Assembly: GCF_042683685.1 (NCBI RefSeq)
Contig: NZ_JBHUOP010000004.1
Location: 372,001-436,000, forward strand
DNA from: Timonella corticicola
GTDB taxonomy: Bacteria; Actinomycetota; Actinomycetes; Actinomycetales; Cellulomonadaceae
Direction: 5' to 3'
DNA: 64,000 nt
Shown: in pieces, positions 25,294 to 34,367 of the stretch
How positions within the stretch are numbered: position 1 is the first letter of the stretch
Layout: each line of letters opens with the position of its first letter
Made by a program: the position numbers and the translations under genes
The notes under the pieces: model-generated
Seen by the model: the letters and a program-made list of their open reading frames with translations, nothing else
What the model was told of the DNA's origin: nothing
Databases searched by the model: none

Positions 25294-26610
25294 ATGGCGT
25301 ATCTCGTCGGGGTCCTGATCATCTTTGTCGGGGTCTTACTCTCCATCGGCCTGCACGAGCTGGGCCACCTTGTGCCTGCCAAGAAGTTCGGTGTGCGGGT
25401 CCCGCAGTACATGGTCGGTTTCGGGCCGACCCTGTGGTCGTTCAAACGTGGAGAGACCGAGTACGGCATCAAGGCGATTCCGCTGGGCGGATATGTCCGG
25501 CTGGTCGGTATGTACGCGCCAGGCGATCCACGCCGGGACCAGAGGAAGGGGCGCCTGGCCGAGTTCGTGCAGTCCGCACGTGACGCGAGTGCCGAGGAGA
25601 TCCTTCCGGGCGAGGAACATCGAGCCTTCTACAACCTGTCCACACCCAAGAAACTTGTGGTGATGTTCGGCGGTCCATTCGTCAACCTGGTGATCGCGTT
25701 TGTACTCTTCGTCGCTATTTTCACGACATTCGGTATTCAGCAGCCCACTTCTACGTTGGGTAGCGTCTCGCAGTGTGTCCTACCTGCCACCGCACCTGCG
25801 GATGCCACGTGTGCGGATGACTCCACCCCGGCGCCCGCCGCTGCGGCAGGGCTGCTGCCCGGCGACACAATTACGCAGTGGGACGGCCACGAGATCACCT
25901 CGTGGGAGCAGCTTACGCAGCTCATCGGACAATCTGGCGACCGTACGGTCGCCATCACGTTCGTACGCGGCAGCGAAACGCTGACCACGCAGGCCACCCC
26001 AATCGTTGAAAAGCGCCCGATTTACGACGATATGGGTATGTTGGTGACAGACGCTGCAGGTGAGATGGTGCTTGCGGACAAGGGCTTTATGGGAATGGGA
26101 TCGCTCGTTGAACGCAGACCTGTTCCCCTGACTGATTCGATTGAGTACTTTGGCCAGCAACTCAAGATGACCGGGCAGATCATCGTGCGGTTGCCGCAGC
26201 GGCTCGCGGATGTTGCGCAGGCCGCGTTCGGTACGGCGGAACGAGACCCGAACTCCGTTGTCGGACTTGTGGGCATCGGACGTTTCGCTGGGGAGCTGGC
26301 TTCACAGGACACAGGCTCAGAGGTCGCGGAGACTGCGGCCTCGCTCGCATTGCTCGTGGCTTCGTTGAACCTTGCGCTGTTTGCCTTCAACATGATCCCG
26401 CTGCCTCCGCTTGACGGGGGACATATTGCGAGTGCCCTTTATGAGGGTGCCCGCCGTCAGGTTGCGCGTGTGCGCGGACGGGGCAATACCGGGCCGGCCG
26501 ATACCGCACGGCTGCTCCCGGTTGCATACGTCATGTTCTTCGTCCTGACCGGGATGGGGCTGCTGCTCATCTACGCAGACATAGTCAATCCGATCAGGTT
26601 GTTCGGCTAA
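25294..26610 (+). CDS. rseP: Site-2 (M50) intramembrane metalloprotease
   Basis: A 438-residue RseP/Rip1-type protease that cuts membrane-bound substrates, in actinobacteria anti-sigma factors and cell-wall regulators. The zinc motif HELGH (H21-E22, H25) is in the first transmembrane helix, and the third ligand D374 is in PPLDGGH. One PDZ domain (about residues 165-235) lies between hydrophobic segments. ATG 25294 follows GAGGAAG. The dxr-rseP-ispG order is conserved in actinobacteria although the protease has no known role in isoprenoid synthesis. Confidence 0.94.
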   Translation: MAYLVGVLIIFVGVLLSIGLHELGHLVPAKKFGVRVPQYMVGFGPTLWSFKRGETEYGIKAIPLGGYVRLVGMYAPGDPRRDQRKGRLAEFVQSARDASAEEILPGEEHRAFYNLSTPKKLVVMFGGPFVNLVIAFVLFVAIFTTFGIQQPTSTLGSVSQCVLPATAPADATCADDSTPAPAAAAGLLPGDTITQWDGHEITSWEQLTQLIGQSGDRTVAITFVRGSETLTTQATPIVEKRPIYDDMGMLVTDAAGEMVLADKGFMGMGSLVERRPVPLTDSIEYFGQQLKMTGQIIVRLPQRLADVAQAAFGTAERDPNSVVGLVGIGRFAGELASQDTGSEVAETAASLALLVASLNLALFAFNMIPLPPLDGGHIASALYEGARRQVARVRGRGNTGPADTARLLPVAYVMFFVLTGMGLLLIYADIVNPIRLFG

Positions 26611-26679
26611 CCAAGCATGGTGTGAAGCCCATGTGTGGAATTGGTGGCACTGCGCGTGATCTGGCCCGCGTTATTCGTT

Positions 26680-26703
26680 TCCACCTGTAAAAAGGTGGAT
26701 AAT
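26680..26703 (+). promoter_or_regulatory. Hairpin and -10-like element at the ispG start
   Basis: A 7-base stem (26680-26686 / 26693-26699) with a 6-base loop precedes GATAAT (26698-26703), which lies six bases before GTG 26710. This is the spacing expected for a promoter giving a leaderless ispG transcript. The AAAGGTGG inside the stem could instead be a distant ribosome binding site. Confidence 0.45.
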
Positions 26704-26709
26704 AGTGGG

Positions 26710-27861
26710 GTGAGTGTTCCAATTAACCTCGGTATGCCGTCTGCCCCAGCACCAACTCTTGCACCGCGTCGAAAGACCCGCAAAATCCAGGTTGGCAAGG
26801 TCGCGGTCGGTGGCGATGCGCCGATCTCAGTTCAGTCGATGACCACGACAGCCACAACGGACATCAACGCAACCCTGCAACAGATTGCCGAGCTCACCGC
26901 GGCTGGATGTGACATCGTGCGTGTTGCCGTCCCCAGCGCGGACGACGCGGCAGCGCTTCCCGCAATCGCGAAGAAATCGCAGATCCCGGTTATCGCGGAC
27001 ATTCACTTTCAACCGAAGTACGTCTATGCGGCAATCGATGCCGGCTGTGCGGCCGTGCGCGTGAACCCTGGAAACATCCGCAAGTTTGATGACCAGGTGA
27101 AGCAGATCGCTCAGGCTGCTGCGGACGCCGGTGTCTCGATCCGAATCGGAGTCAACGCTGGATCCCTGGACCCGCGCCTGCTGAAGAAATACGGCAAGGC
27201 CACCCCAGAGGCGCTCGTTGAATCGGCTGTGTGGGAGGCCTCGCTGTTCGAGGAGCACGGCTTCCACGACTTCAAGATTTCGGTCAAGCACAACGACCCG
27301 GTCGTCATGGTGCGTGCCTACGAACTGCTTTCGGAACGCGGTGACTGGCCGCTGCACCTTGGCGTGACCGAGGCTGGCCCCGCTTTCCAGGGAACAATCA
27401 AATCTGCGACCGCATTCGGCGCTCTGCTGTCTCGCGGTATCGGTGACACGATTCGCGTCTCGTTGTCGGCCCCTCCGGTCGAGGAGGTCAAGGTTGGAAA
27501 CCAGATTCTCCAGTCGTTGAACCTCAAGCCACGCAAACTCGAGATCGTCTCATGCCCATCGTGTGGCCGCGCACAGGTTGACGTATATACCCTTGCTGAG
27601 CGAGTCACTGCTGGTCTCGAAGGACTGCCGGTTCCGCTGCGTGTCGCCGTCATGGGCTGCGTTGTCAACGGACCAGGTGAGGCCCGTGAAGCTGACCTGG
27701 GCGTGGCCTCAGGCAACGGCAAGGGCCAGATCTTCGTGAAGGGTGAGGTCATCAAGACTGTACCGGAATCAGAGATCGTGGAAACCCTCATCATGGAAGC
27801 CATGCGCATTGCGGACTCGATGGAGAAGACCGGGGATAGCCCTGTTGTTACCGTAGGCTAG
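26710..27861 (+). CDS. ispG: 4-hydroxy-3-methylbut-2-enyl diphosphate synthase
   Basis: A 383-residue IspG, the iron-sulfur enzyme turning MEcPP into HMBPP. The TIM-barrel part carries SVQSMTTTATTDI and NPGNIRKF; cluster ligands are C282 and C285 (CPSC), C317 and E324 (GCVVNGPGE). The start is uncertain: GTG 26710 gives MSVPINLGMP, common among relatives, whereas a frame opening at 26635 adds 25 unrelated residues and ATG 26734 would be shorter. The GNAT gene follows five bases after the stop. Confidence 0.94.
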   Translation: MSVPINLGMPSAPAPTLAPRRKTRKIQVGKVAVGGDAPISVQSMTTTATTDINATLQQIAELTAAGCDIVRVAVPSADDAAALPAIAKKSQIPVIADIHFQPKYVYAAIDAGCAAVRVNPGNIRKFDDQVKQIAQAAADAGVSIRIGVNAGSLDPRLLKKYGKATPEALVESAVWEASLFEEHGFHDFKISVKHNDPVVMVRAYELLSERGDWPLHLGVTEAGPAFQGTIKSATAFGALLSRGIGDTIRVSLSAPPVEEVKVGNQILQSLNLKPRKLEIVSCPSCGRAQVDVYTLAERVTAGLEGLPVPLRVAVMGCVVNGPGEAREADLGVASGNGKGQIFVKGEVIKTVPESEIVETLIMEAMRIADSMEKTGDSPVVTVG

Positions 27862-27866
27862 AGCCC

Positions 27867-28772
27867 ATGAGTATTTTCGTCTCTGCCCGACGTACGCCAC
27901 AGTGTGATGCGCGCGTGCTCGCAAAGGACGAATGGCCAGTTGCCCTGCGTATCGCCCAACAAGACCCTGTGTCCTATATCCTTGCGATCACGCACATCAA
28001 CTCAGGGTTGGTGCACGGCGTCGATATGGGGGAGTTGTGGGGGTTCCCCGCCAAGGGGCCGGTGCAGGCCGTGTGTTGGATGGGCGCCAACCTCATCCCG
28101 ATCATTCCCGATCCCGATCCCGAACTGAGGTCCGAGGCGCTTATCTCGTTTGCCGCTATGGCCGCCTCGTCGAACAAACGTTCCTCGTCCATCGTCGGGC
28201 CTTCGGACTTGGCACTGGCGCTATGGCGGAACCTGGAGGGCTCGTGGAAGAGCCCTCGAGAGATCAGGGCATCACAGCCGTCGATGGCGATTGCCTCAAC
28301 CCCGCTCATTGAGCCGGACCCGGACGTCAAGGTGGCCCGCTGGAACGATTTCGATGCGCTCTTGCCTGCGAGCGTACACATGTTCATTGAGGAAGTCGGC
28401 GTTTCGCCGCTGTCGTTCGGTTCGGCGCAATACTCGATGCGGGTACGCGAGTTGATTGCAGATAACCGGTCGTTGCTGCGCTACGCCTCAACCCTTGAAA
28501 CCAGGAGTGGTCGCAGTGACGAGGTGATCTTCAAGGCGGATTTCGGGGCTGTCACGCCCGATGTCGCTCAGGTTCAAGGGGTCTGGGTGAGCCCCGAATA
28601 TCGAGGGCGGGGTCTTGCGGCCCCTGCGGTGGCCACGGTCGTGGAGCACGGACTGAGCACCATTGCACCAACCGTGTCGCTGTACGTCAATGACTACAAC
28701 CGTCGTGCGATCTCGGTGTACCGGAAGGTTGGATTCGAGCAGGTTGGCGAATACGCGACCGTGCTCTTCTAA
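27867..28772 (+). CDS. GNAT acetyltransferase with N-terminal DUF4081 domain
   Basis: A 301-residue protein with a DUF4081 region (about 15-120) and a C-terminal GNAT acetyltransferase fold (about 150-301). The acetyl-CoA motif is VSPEYRGRGLAAPA, followed by VSLYVNDYNRRAISVYRKVGFE, a well-kept end of the fold. The substrate is unknown. Genes of this architecture sit between ispG and proS across actinobacteria. It begins five bases after ispG and is likely cotranscribed. Confidence 0.88.
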   Translation: MSIFVSARRTPQCDARVLAKDEWPVALRIAQQDPVSYILAITHINSGLVHGVDMGELWGFPAKGPVQAVCWMGANLIPIIPDPDPELRSEALISFAAMAASSNKRSSSIVGPSDLALALWRNLEGSWKSPREIRASQPSMAIASTPLIEPDPDVKVARWNDFDALLPASVHMFIEEVGVSPLSFGSAQYSMRVRELIADNRSLLRYASTLETRSGRSDEVIFKADFGAVTPDVAQVQGVWVSPEYRGRGLAAPAVATVVEHGLSTIAPTVSLYVNDYNRRAISVYRKVGFEQVGEYATVLF

Positions 28773-28916
28773 CGCCAATGCGGATGCGTGATGCCTTGCG
28801 GGCTTGCAGTCCTGCCTGGAGCCTCCAGAACGCTGGGGCCGTAGGATCGGCGAGTCTGTGACAAACCCGCTTGGCCGCGTGAGCGATTAAGTGCGTGGAC
28901 ACCCACAAAACCGTAT

Positions 28917-28922
28917 TAACCT
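28917..28922 (+). promoter_or_regulatory. Candidate -10 for a leaderless proS transcript
   Basis: TAACCT fits the TAnnnT pattern and ends seven bases before the proS ATG, with no ribosome binding site between. No -35 is recognisable. Confidence 0.4.
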
Positions 28923-28929
28923 TAGATCT

Positions 28930-30711
28930 ATGCTTTTACGCCTGTCTAACCTGTTTGTCCGCTCCCTTCGCGAGGACCCAGCAGATGCTGAAGTGGCCAG
29001 CCACAAGCTACTTGTGCGCGCCGGCTACATTCGCCGTGCCGCACCCGGTGTCTACACCTGGCTGCCGCTTGGCTTGCGTGTCCTTGACAAGGTTGAGCGG
29101 GTGGTCCGCGAAGAGATGGACGCTGCCGGTGCGCAGCGGGTGCACTTCCCAGCACTTTTGCCACGTGAACCCTATGAGGCAACGAACCGGTGGACAGAAT
29201 ATGGCCCGAATCTGTTCCGGTTGCAGGACCGCAAGGAAGCTGACTATCTTCTTGCCCCCACGCATGAGGAGATGTTCACCCTCCTGGTCAAGGACCTTTA
29301 CTCCTCGTACAAGGATCTGCCACTGACGCTGTATCAGATTCAGACCAAGTACCGGGATGAGGCGCGTCCTCGTGCAGGGTTGATCCGTGGCCGCGAGTTC
29401 ATCATGAAGGACGCCTACTCGTTCGATCTGACCGATGAGGGCCTGAATGAGTCATACCAGAGGCAACGTGACGCATATGAGCGGATCTTCACACGTCTCG
29501 GCCTCGAATACGTCATCGTTGCGGCGACCTCGGGCGCTATGGGTGGTTCACGTTCCGAGGAGTTCTTGACCCCAACCGCGATCGGTGAGGACACGTTCGT
29601 TCGTGCGCCAAGCGGATACGCGGCAAACGTTGAGGCGGTTGTGACAGCGGTGCCTGAGTCAGTCGACTTCTCGGATGCCCCAGCAGCGCGTGTGGTGGAC
29701 ACTCCGAACACCGGCACGATTGAAGAACTCGTTGCACATCTCAACGCTCACTTCCCACGCGAGGATGGCCGCGAATGGAACGCGGGGGACACCCTCAAGA
29801 ACGTTGTCGTCGTCGCGAGTGACCCTGAGGGCAACCGTGAACTCCTTGTCATCGGCGTGCCGGGAGATCGCGACGTTGACATGAAGCGCCTTGAAGCCTC
29901 CCTTGCACCACGCGAGGTCGAACCTGCTGGGGATGGTGACTTCGCCAAGAACAAGGTCTTGGTGAAGGGCTACATCGGTCCACAGGTTCTCGGACGGACG
30001 AACACCGGTGATGACACTGCGATCCGGTACCTCGTAGACCCACGCGTCGTGTCGGGTACCCGCTGGGTGACCGGTGCCAATGCGGACGGGCAACACGTGA
30101 TCGACCTGGTTATGGGTCGTGACTTCGTTGCGGACGCCACGATCGAGGCTGCCCAGGTGCTTGCGGGTGATCCAGCACCGGATGGTTCCGGCCCGCTCGA
30201 ACTCGCTCGCGGCATCGAGATCGGTCACATCTTCCAGCTCGGACGCAAGTACGCGGAGGCACTGGGACTCAAGGTGCTCGACGAGTCCGGTAAGCAGGCC
30301 GTGGTCACCATGGGATCGTATGGCATCGGTGTCTCGCGCGTGATGGCAGCGCTTGCCGAGGCCAATCACGATGACAAGGGCCTTGCATGGCCAGCACACG
30401 TTGCACCAGCGCATGTGCACATCGTTGCGACCGGTAAGGACGAGGCCGTGTTCGAGGCCGCCGAGAAACTTGGTCAGGGCCTTTCTGCGCGCGGTGTCGA
30501 GGTCATCTACGACGACCGTCCAAAGGTTTCCCCAGGCGTGAAGTTCAAGGACGCTGAACTGTACGGCGTGCCGTTCATCGCGGTTGTCGGCCGTGGCCTT
30601 GCAGATGGTGTGATCGAGTTCCGCGAGCGTGTGGGCGAATCGCAGCAGGTCGCTTTTGACGATGCCGTGGACACGATCACCGCGGCCGTTGCAGCGAAAC
30701 TCGCTGAGTAA
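28930..30711 (+). CDS. proS: Prolyl-tRNA synthetase
   Basis: A 593-residue bacterial-type ProRS. Class II motif 1 region (HFPALLPREPYEATNRW), motif 2 (QTKYRDEARPRAGLIRGREF) and motif 3 (GSYGIGVSRVMAAL) are clear, with an editing (INS) domain between motifs 2 and 3 (about 225-405) and a C-terminal anticodon-binding domain. ATG 28930 gives the family N-terminus MLLRLSNLFVRSLREDPADA. No ribosome binding site precedes it; the frame opens earlier at 28891 but those residues are not conserved. A terminator follows. Confidence 0.96.
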   Translation: MLLRLSNLFVRSLREDPADAEVASHKLLVRAGYIRRAAPGVYTWLPLGLRVLDKVERVVREEMDAAGAQRVHFPALLPREPYEATNRWTEYGPNLFRLQDRKEADYLLAPTHEEMFTLLVKDLYSSYKDLPLTLYQIQTKYRDEARPRAGLIRGREFIMKDAYSFDLTDEGLNESYQRQRDAYERIFTRLGLEYVIVAATSGAMGGSRSEEFLTPTAIGEDTFVRAPSGYAANVEAVVTAVPESVDFSDAPAARVVDTPNTGTIEELVAHLNAHFPREDGREWNAGDTLKNVVVVASDPEGNRELLVIGVPGDRDVDMKRLEASLAPREVEPAGDGDFAKNKVLVKGYIGPQVLGRTNTGDDTAIRYLVDPRVVSGTRWVTGANADGQHVIDLVMGRDFVADATIEAAQVLAGDPAPDGSGPLELARGIEIGHIFQLGRKYAEALGLKVLDESGKQAVVTMGSYGIGVSRVMAALAEANHDDKGLAWPAHVAPAHVHIVATGKDEAVFEAAEKLGQGLSARGVEVIYDDRPKVSPGVKFKDAELYGVPFIAVVGRGLADGVIEFRERVGESQQVAFDDAVDTITAAVAAKLAE

Positions 30712-30728
30712 TCCTCACCGATTACGTG

Positions 30729-30758
30729 AAAAGGGAGGGCGTCCGCCCTCCCTTTTCT
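30729..30758 (+). terminator. Intrinsic terminator after proS
   Basis: A perfect 12-base stem (30729-30740 / 30745-30756) with a GTCC loop has A and T tracts at its two ends, so it may work in both directions between proS and the convergent lipoprotein gene. Confidence 0.88.
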
Positions 30759-30865
30759 GCTGCGCGCTATAGATGGACAAGCGACGAGACGGTTGTGACA
30801 GAGGAGCCCCTGCGCTGGGACCGCAGACGGGCTGAGAGTCGCCGACTCGTCGTGAAGCGGGAGCC

Positions 30866-31978
30866 CTACTCGCTGTCTGACTGCAGGGCGTGGATTGCGT
30901 CGCCACCTGTGATCAGTGGAAAGAGCTCATCGAAGGAAGCGCCAAGGGTCTGTGCACGGCGTGCGGAGGCGAGGGCCGCATCATAGAGCAGAGCCCGGTC
31001 GGCGGGAGCCACCGAGGCAACCAGCGTGAGGTAGTCGGCGGCAAGATCCTTTTCCACAGATTGCGTGATGGTGGCGATCTCCTTATTAGTCGCCACCGGT
31101 TCCTCGGCACTCAACTGAAAAGGAAGGGCGTAGGCGATACGCCGCGGATCGTTGGCAGTCTGGGAGACACCTGCCATCTCGGCAAGCAACTGAGCCTGAT
31201 CGCGGTGCAGTTTGGCGTAAGACAACAGGCGGGTACGGGATTTCGGCTCCCTCATCGCCGCAGACACCTCGTAGACGTATCCGGCGTAGTCCTCGGCCAC
31301 TACGAGCGCAACGAACTGTTCATCGCTCAACACCGGTTCGGAAGTCGTCCACTCACCAGGCAAGAGGGCTTCAGGGTCCGCTATCTCCACCTCGGCCAGT
31401 TTCATCAACTGTTGAGCCTCAAGCGCATGTGAGATGCCAAGGGCCGCCACGGCACGAGCCAGGTGTGGGTCTTCAGCAATGTCCAGCGAAGAACGAACCC
31501 GTGCCGCCGATTCGATCAGGCGCGCTGCGGTCGACGCAGGATCAGCCTCCGTGACGATTGGCAATGATGCATCAGTGTCCTGTGCGCTGGCCGTTGGATC
31601 GCCGGCATCTGGAAGCCCAGAGACATACGTTCCTCCCAGCGCATCCTGGCGAGCCATCGCGACCTGTTCGATTGAGGAGAGCAATTCGCTCAGCGCCTCG
31701 TCCGAGACGTCGGCGGCGCTGAGGGCAGCATGCTGTTGGATCAGAGCGAGGTCGTTGACAATCGCCTGCCGAGTGATTTCGTTCTCGTCAGGGATCGGCT
31801 CTGACGGAGGTGTGGTCTCAAGACGAATCCCACAGGCAGCCAGCAAGAACACGAGCATGCCCGCCGTGATAGTGGTCACGAACCGGTGTGCACTGCCGCT
31901 CACCCGTTCTGTTCCCGCCGCACCCGGCAATGGGCGATATTCCGCAGCAGCAACGTGCTCGTGGCGGTACTGTGCCAT
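30866..31978 (-). CDS. Lipoprotein with ferritin-like DUF4439 domain
   Basis: A 370-residue predicted lipoprotein. A hydrophobic stretch ends in the lipobox LAAC (C49), so the mature protein would be anchored outside the membrane. The C-terminal part (about 230-365) is a helical DUF4439 ferritin-like region. The signal peptide is preceded by an unusually long 30-residue hydrophilic segment; a later start such as the in-frame GTG near 31903 is possible. Function unknown. It is divergent from rimP, a conserved actinobacterial arrangement. Confidence 0.78.
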   Translation of the reverse strand: MAQYRHEHVAAAEYRPLPGAAGTERVSGSAHRFVTTITAGMLVFLLAACGIRLETTPPSEPIPDENEITRQAIVNDLALIQQHAALSAADVSDEALSELLSSIEQVAMARQDALGGTYVSGLPDAGDPTASAQDTDASLPIVTEADPASTAARLIESAARVRSSLDIAEDPHLARAVAALGISHALEAQQLMKLAEVEIADPEALLPGEWTTSEPVLSDEQFVALVVAEDYAGYVYEVSAAMREPKSRTRLLSYAKLHRDQAQLLAEMAGVSQTANDPRRIAYALPFQLSAEEPVATNKEIATITQSVEKDLAADYLTLVASVAPADRALLYDAALASARRAQTLGASFDELFPLITGGDAIHALQSDSE

Positions 31979-32151
31979 GTGTTTTACCGGCTCCCTGAAT
32001 CAAATACGCTAACCGTGCGCGCAAAGTGTGTTGACGGTGACTCTCAAATTGAATGAGCAAAACTCAACCTTCTCGGTAATCTTAGTTTAAGAACAAGTTC
32101 ATACCGGTTAGTTTTCTGCCCGGTTCGCGTGCGACGTCGACAGGAGAGAAA

Positions 32152-32679
32152 GTGACAACGCCACTCACACCAGAGGACCTAGAGGCTGTGCTGCAACCGG
32201 TAGTCGAACAAGTTGGCCTATACCTTGAAGAGGTCAAGGTTCAGGCCTCAGGGAAAACCACGATCGTTCGCGTAACCGTCGATGCCCTTGACGTCACTGC
32301 TCCCGCAGTAACGCTCGATGAGGTGGCTGTGGCATCGCGCGCCATTTCAGATGCTCTCGATGAAGTTCCGGCGCTACGTGACGCCTACACCCTCGAGGTG
32401 TCCTCGCCGGGCACCAACCGCCCACTGACAACGCAGCGCCACTTTGCTCGCGCGATTGGGCGACTGATAGCGGTCAAGCGAACTGAGGGCAAAGACTTCA
32501 CACAGCGGCTGCTCGCTGTATCCGACAGCACGGTGGAGTTCGAAGAGGTCGGTACCATCTCACTTGACGATATCCGCAAGGCAAAGGTCGAGGTTGAACT
32601 CAAACGCGCCGAGCAGGTTGCGGACTCTGAACTTGAAGATTTTCATGACGGCGACGCCGACACCGGGGCAAAGGAGTAA
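32152..32679 (+). CDS. rimP: Ribosome maturation factor RimP
   Basis: A 175-residue RimP that helps form the 30S central pseudoknot region, acting with S12. The N-terminal domain (LEAVLQPVVEQVGLYLEEVK) and the signature YTLEVSSPGTNRPL are conserved; the C-terminal SH3-like domain precedes an acidic tail. GTG 32152 follows AGGAGAG. It opens the rimP-nusA-ylxR-infB unit; nusA begins three bases after its stop. Confidence 0.95.
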   Translation: MTTPLTPEDLEAVLQPVVEQVGLYLEEVKVQASGKTTIVRVTVDALDVTAPAVTLDEVAVASRAISDALDEVPALRDAYTLEVSSPGTNRPLTTQRHFARAIGRLIAVKRTEGKDFTQRLLAVSDSTVEFEEVGTISLDDIRKAKVEVELKRAEQVADSELEDFHDGDADTGAKE

Positions 32680-32682
32680 ATA

Positions 32683-33705
32683 ATGGACATCGATATGAGC
32701 GCACTGCGCATGCTGGAGCGCGAACGAGAGATCAGCCTGGACGTTCTCATCGAAGCGATCGAGCAGGCGTTGGCCGTTGCCTACCAGCGGACCCCGGATG
32801 CCTACCCGAATGCTCGCGTCGAGGTTGACCGTAAATCGGGACACGTCGTGGTGTGGGCTCGTGAGGAAGTCATCGTTGAACCCGAAAGCGTCGACGAAGA
32901 GGGCTACCTGATCCCTGCAGTCAAGGAACTCGGCCCAGAGTTCGATCACACGCCATCAGACTTCGGGCATGTGGCGACGGCAACTGCGCGCCAGGTTATC
33001 TTCCAGCGTCTGCGCGATGTGGAAGACGATCAGGTCCTTGGGCAGTTCAAGGACAAGGAAGGCCAACTTGTCTCGGGAATCATCCAGCAGGGGGCAAATC
33101 CACGCGTCGTCAACGTTGATCTTGGCAACGGAATCGAGGCGCAACTCCCAGAGCACGAGCAGGTGCCCACGGAACGGTACCGCCACGGTGAGCGCATCCG
33201 TGCATACGTGCTCGAGGTGGCCCGTCGCATGCGTGGTCCAGCAATCACTTTGAGCCGCACCCATCCAAACCTGGTGCACCGCCTGTTCGAACTTGAGGTT
33301 CCCGAGGTTGCCGACGGCACCGTGGAGATCGTATCGATCGCCCGCGAGGCCGGTTACCGTACCAAGCTTGCTGTGCGCACCCGCGTTGCAGGACTGAACG
33401 CCAAAGGCGCGTGCATCGGACCAATGGGCGCCCGAGTTCGTGCGGTCATGGCTGAATTGGGTGGAGAGAAGATCGATATCGTCGACTACACCGATGATGC
33501 AGAACAGTTCATCGCCTCGGCGCTGTCGCCAGCCTCTGTCGACTCCGTGACGGTACTCGATGCGGCGGCGCGCTCTGCTCGGGTGATCGTTCCCGACTAT
33601 CAGCTTTCGCTCGCGATCGGCAAGGAAGGCCAGAACGCCCGCCTTGCAGCAAAACTCACGGGTTGGAAGATCGACATCCACTCGGACTCCGAGTCAGACT
33701 CGTAA
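32683..33705 (+). CDS. nusA: Transcription termination/antitermination factor NusA
   Basis: A 340-residue NusA that binds RNA polymerase and nascent RNA to control pausing, termination and rRNA antitermination. The N-terminal domain (1-120), S1 domain (about 125-200) and two KH domains (RTKLAVRTRVAGLNAKGACI; LAIGKEGQNARLAAKLTGW) are in order. It lacks the C-terminal acidic repeats of E. coli NusA, which is normal for actinobacteria. ATG 32683 follows AAGGAG. Confidence 0.96.
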   Translation: MDIDMSALRMLEREREISLDVLIEAIEQALAVAYQRTPDAYPNARVEVDRKSGHVVVWAREEVIVEPESVDEEGYLIPAVKELGPEFDHTPSDFGHVATATARQVIFQRLRDVEDDQVLGQFKDKEGQLVSGIIQQGANPRVVNVDLGNGIEAQLPEHEQVPTERYRHGERIRAYVLEVARRMRGPAITLSRTHPNLVHRLFELEVPEVADGTVEIVSIAREAGYRTKLAVRTRVAGLNAKGACIGPMGARVRAVMAELGGEKIDIVDYTDDAEQFIASALSPASVDSVTVLDAAARSARVIVPDYQLSLAIGKEGQNARLAAKLTGWKIDIHSDSESDS

Positions 33706-33741
33706 ACTTTAAGCGAAACTCGTAAAATGTGACGAGAATCA

Positions 33742-33774
33742 GTGCCGCGCGTCGCTCTTTGAGACGCGCGGCAC
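33742..33774 (+). terminator. Hairpin between nusA and ylxR
   Basis: A perfect 12-base stem (33742-33753 / 33763-33774) with a 9-base loop and no T run. It may be a partial terminator or a NusA-responsive attenuator. A TAGAAT hexamer about 20 bases later could be the -10 of an internal promoter for ylxR-infB. Confidence 0.6.
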
Positions 33775-33875
33775 CAACATGTCCGCATGAAAAGCGGTAG
33801 AATTGATGCGACTGACGCGCTGACGTGAGTTCACGGGATATCCGTAAACGTCACGCGATGTTGAGAGAGGAACTT

Positions 33876-34217
33876 TTGGTTCAGCAGATTCACAGGCCGG
33901 TGCGTACCTGCATCGGATGCCGGACCACCGACTCAACTTCAGAACTTTTTCGCGTAGTGCTTAAGCACGGCCAACACCGCGGGCACGCGCAAGGAGACCA
34001 AGACGACGCAGCCACCAAGCAGGTGTGTCGCGTCGTCGTGGATTACTTCTTGCGAGAGCCCGGACGTGGTGCGTGGCTGCACTTGAACACCAGGTGCTTG
34101 GAACTAGCCCAGAAGAAGCGAGCTTTTTCGCGGGCATTTCGAACACACGGCGAGATTGACCTCTCAGACGTTAGCCAGTTCGTTGCAACTGGCGCCACAC
34201 CTGAGGCCAAGATCTAG
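33876..34217 (+). CDS. ylxR: YlxR family RNA-binding protein
   Basis: A protein of about 113 residues of the YlxR (DUF448) family, with the signature HRPVRTCIGCR near the N-terminus and PGRGAWLHLNTRCLELAQKK later. Relatives are nucleic-acid binding and have been linked to transcription control and RNase P; the role here is inferred. The start is ambiguous: TTG 33876 has GAGAGAGG five bases upstream and gives a family-like N-terminus, while ATG 33858 and GTG 33825 lack a ribosome binding site. A 16-base palindrome (34230-34245) follows the stop. Confidence 0.85.
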   Translation: MVQQIHRPVRTCIGCRTTDSTSELFRVVLKHGQHRGHAQGDQDDAATKQVCRVVVDYFLREPGRGAWLHLNTRCLELAQKKRAFSRAFRTHGEIDLSDVSQFVATGATPEAKI

Positions 34218-34229
34218 CCAATTGAGTCG

Positions 34230-34245
34230 CGCGCACCGGTGCGCG
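34230..34245. repeat. Palindrome between ylxR and infB
   Basis: A perfect 16-base GC-rich palindrome starts 13 bases after the ylxR stop. It may form a small hairpin in the infB leader; function unknown. Confidence 0.4.
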
Positions 34246-34367
34246 GCTTAAGACACGTCGATCAGGAAGCGGGTAAGAAGCCGATGGGCACCCGATGAGT
34301 ACTCAGCGATGAGTCCGTGTAACTAACGACGGTCCTCCCAGTCCGGGTGGACCGAGACTGGAGAGTT

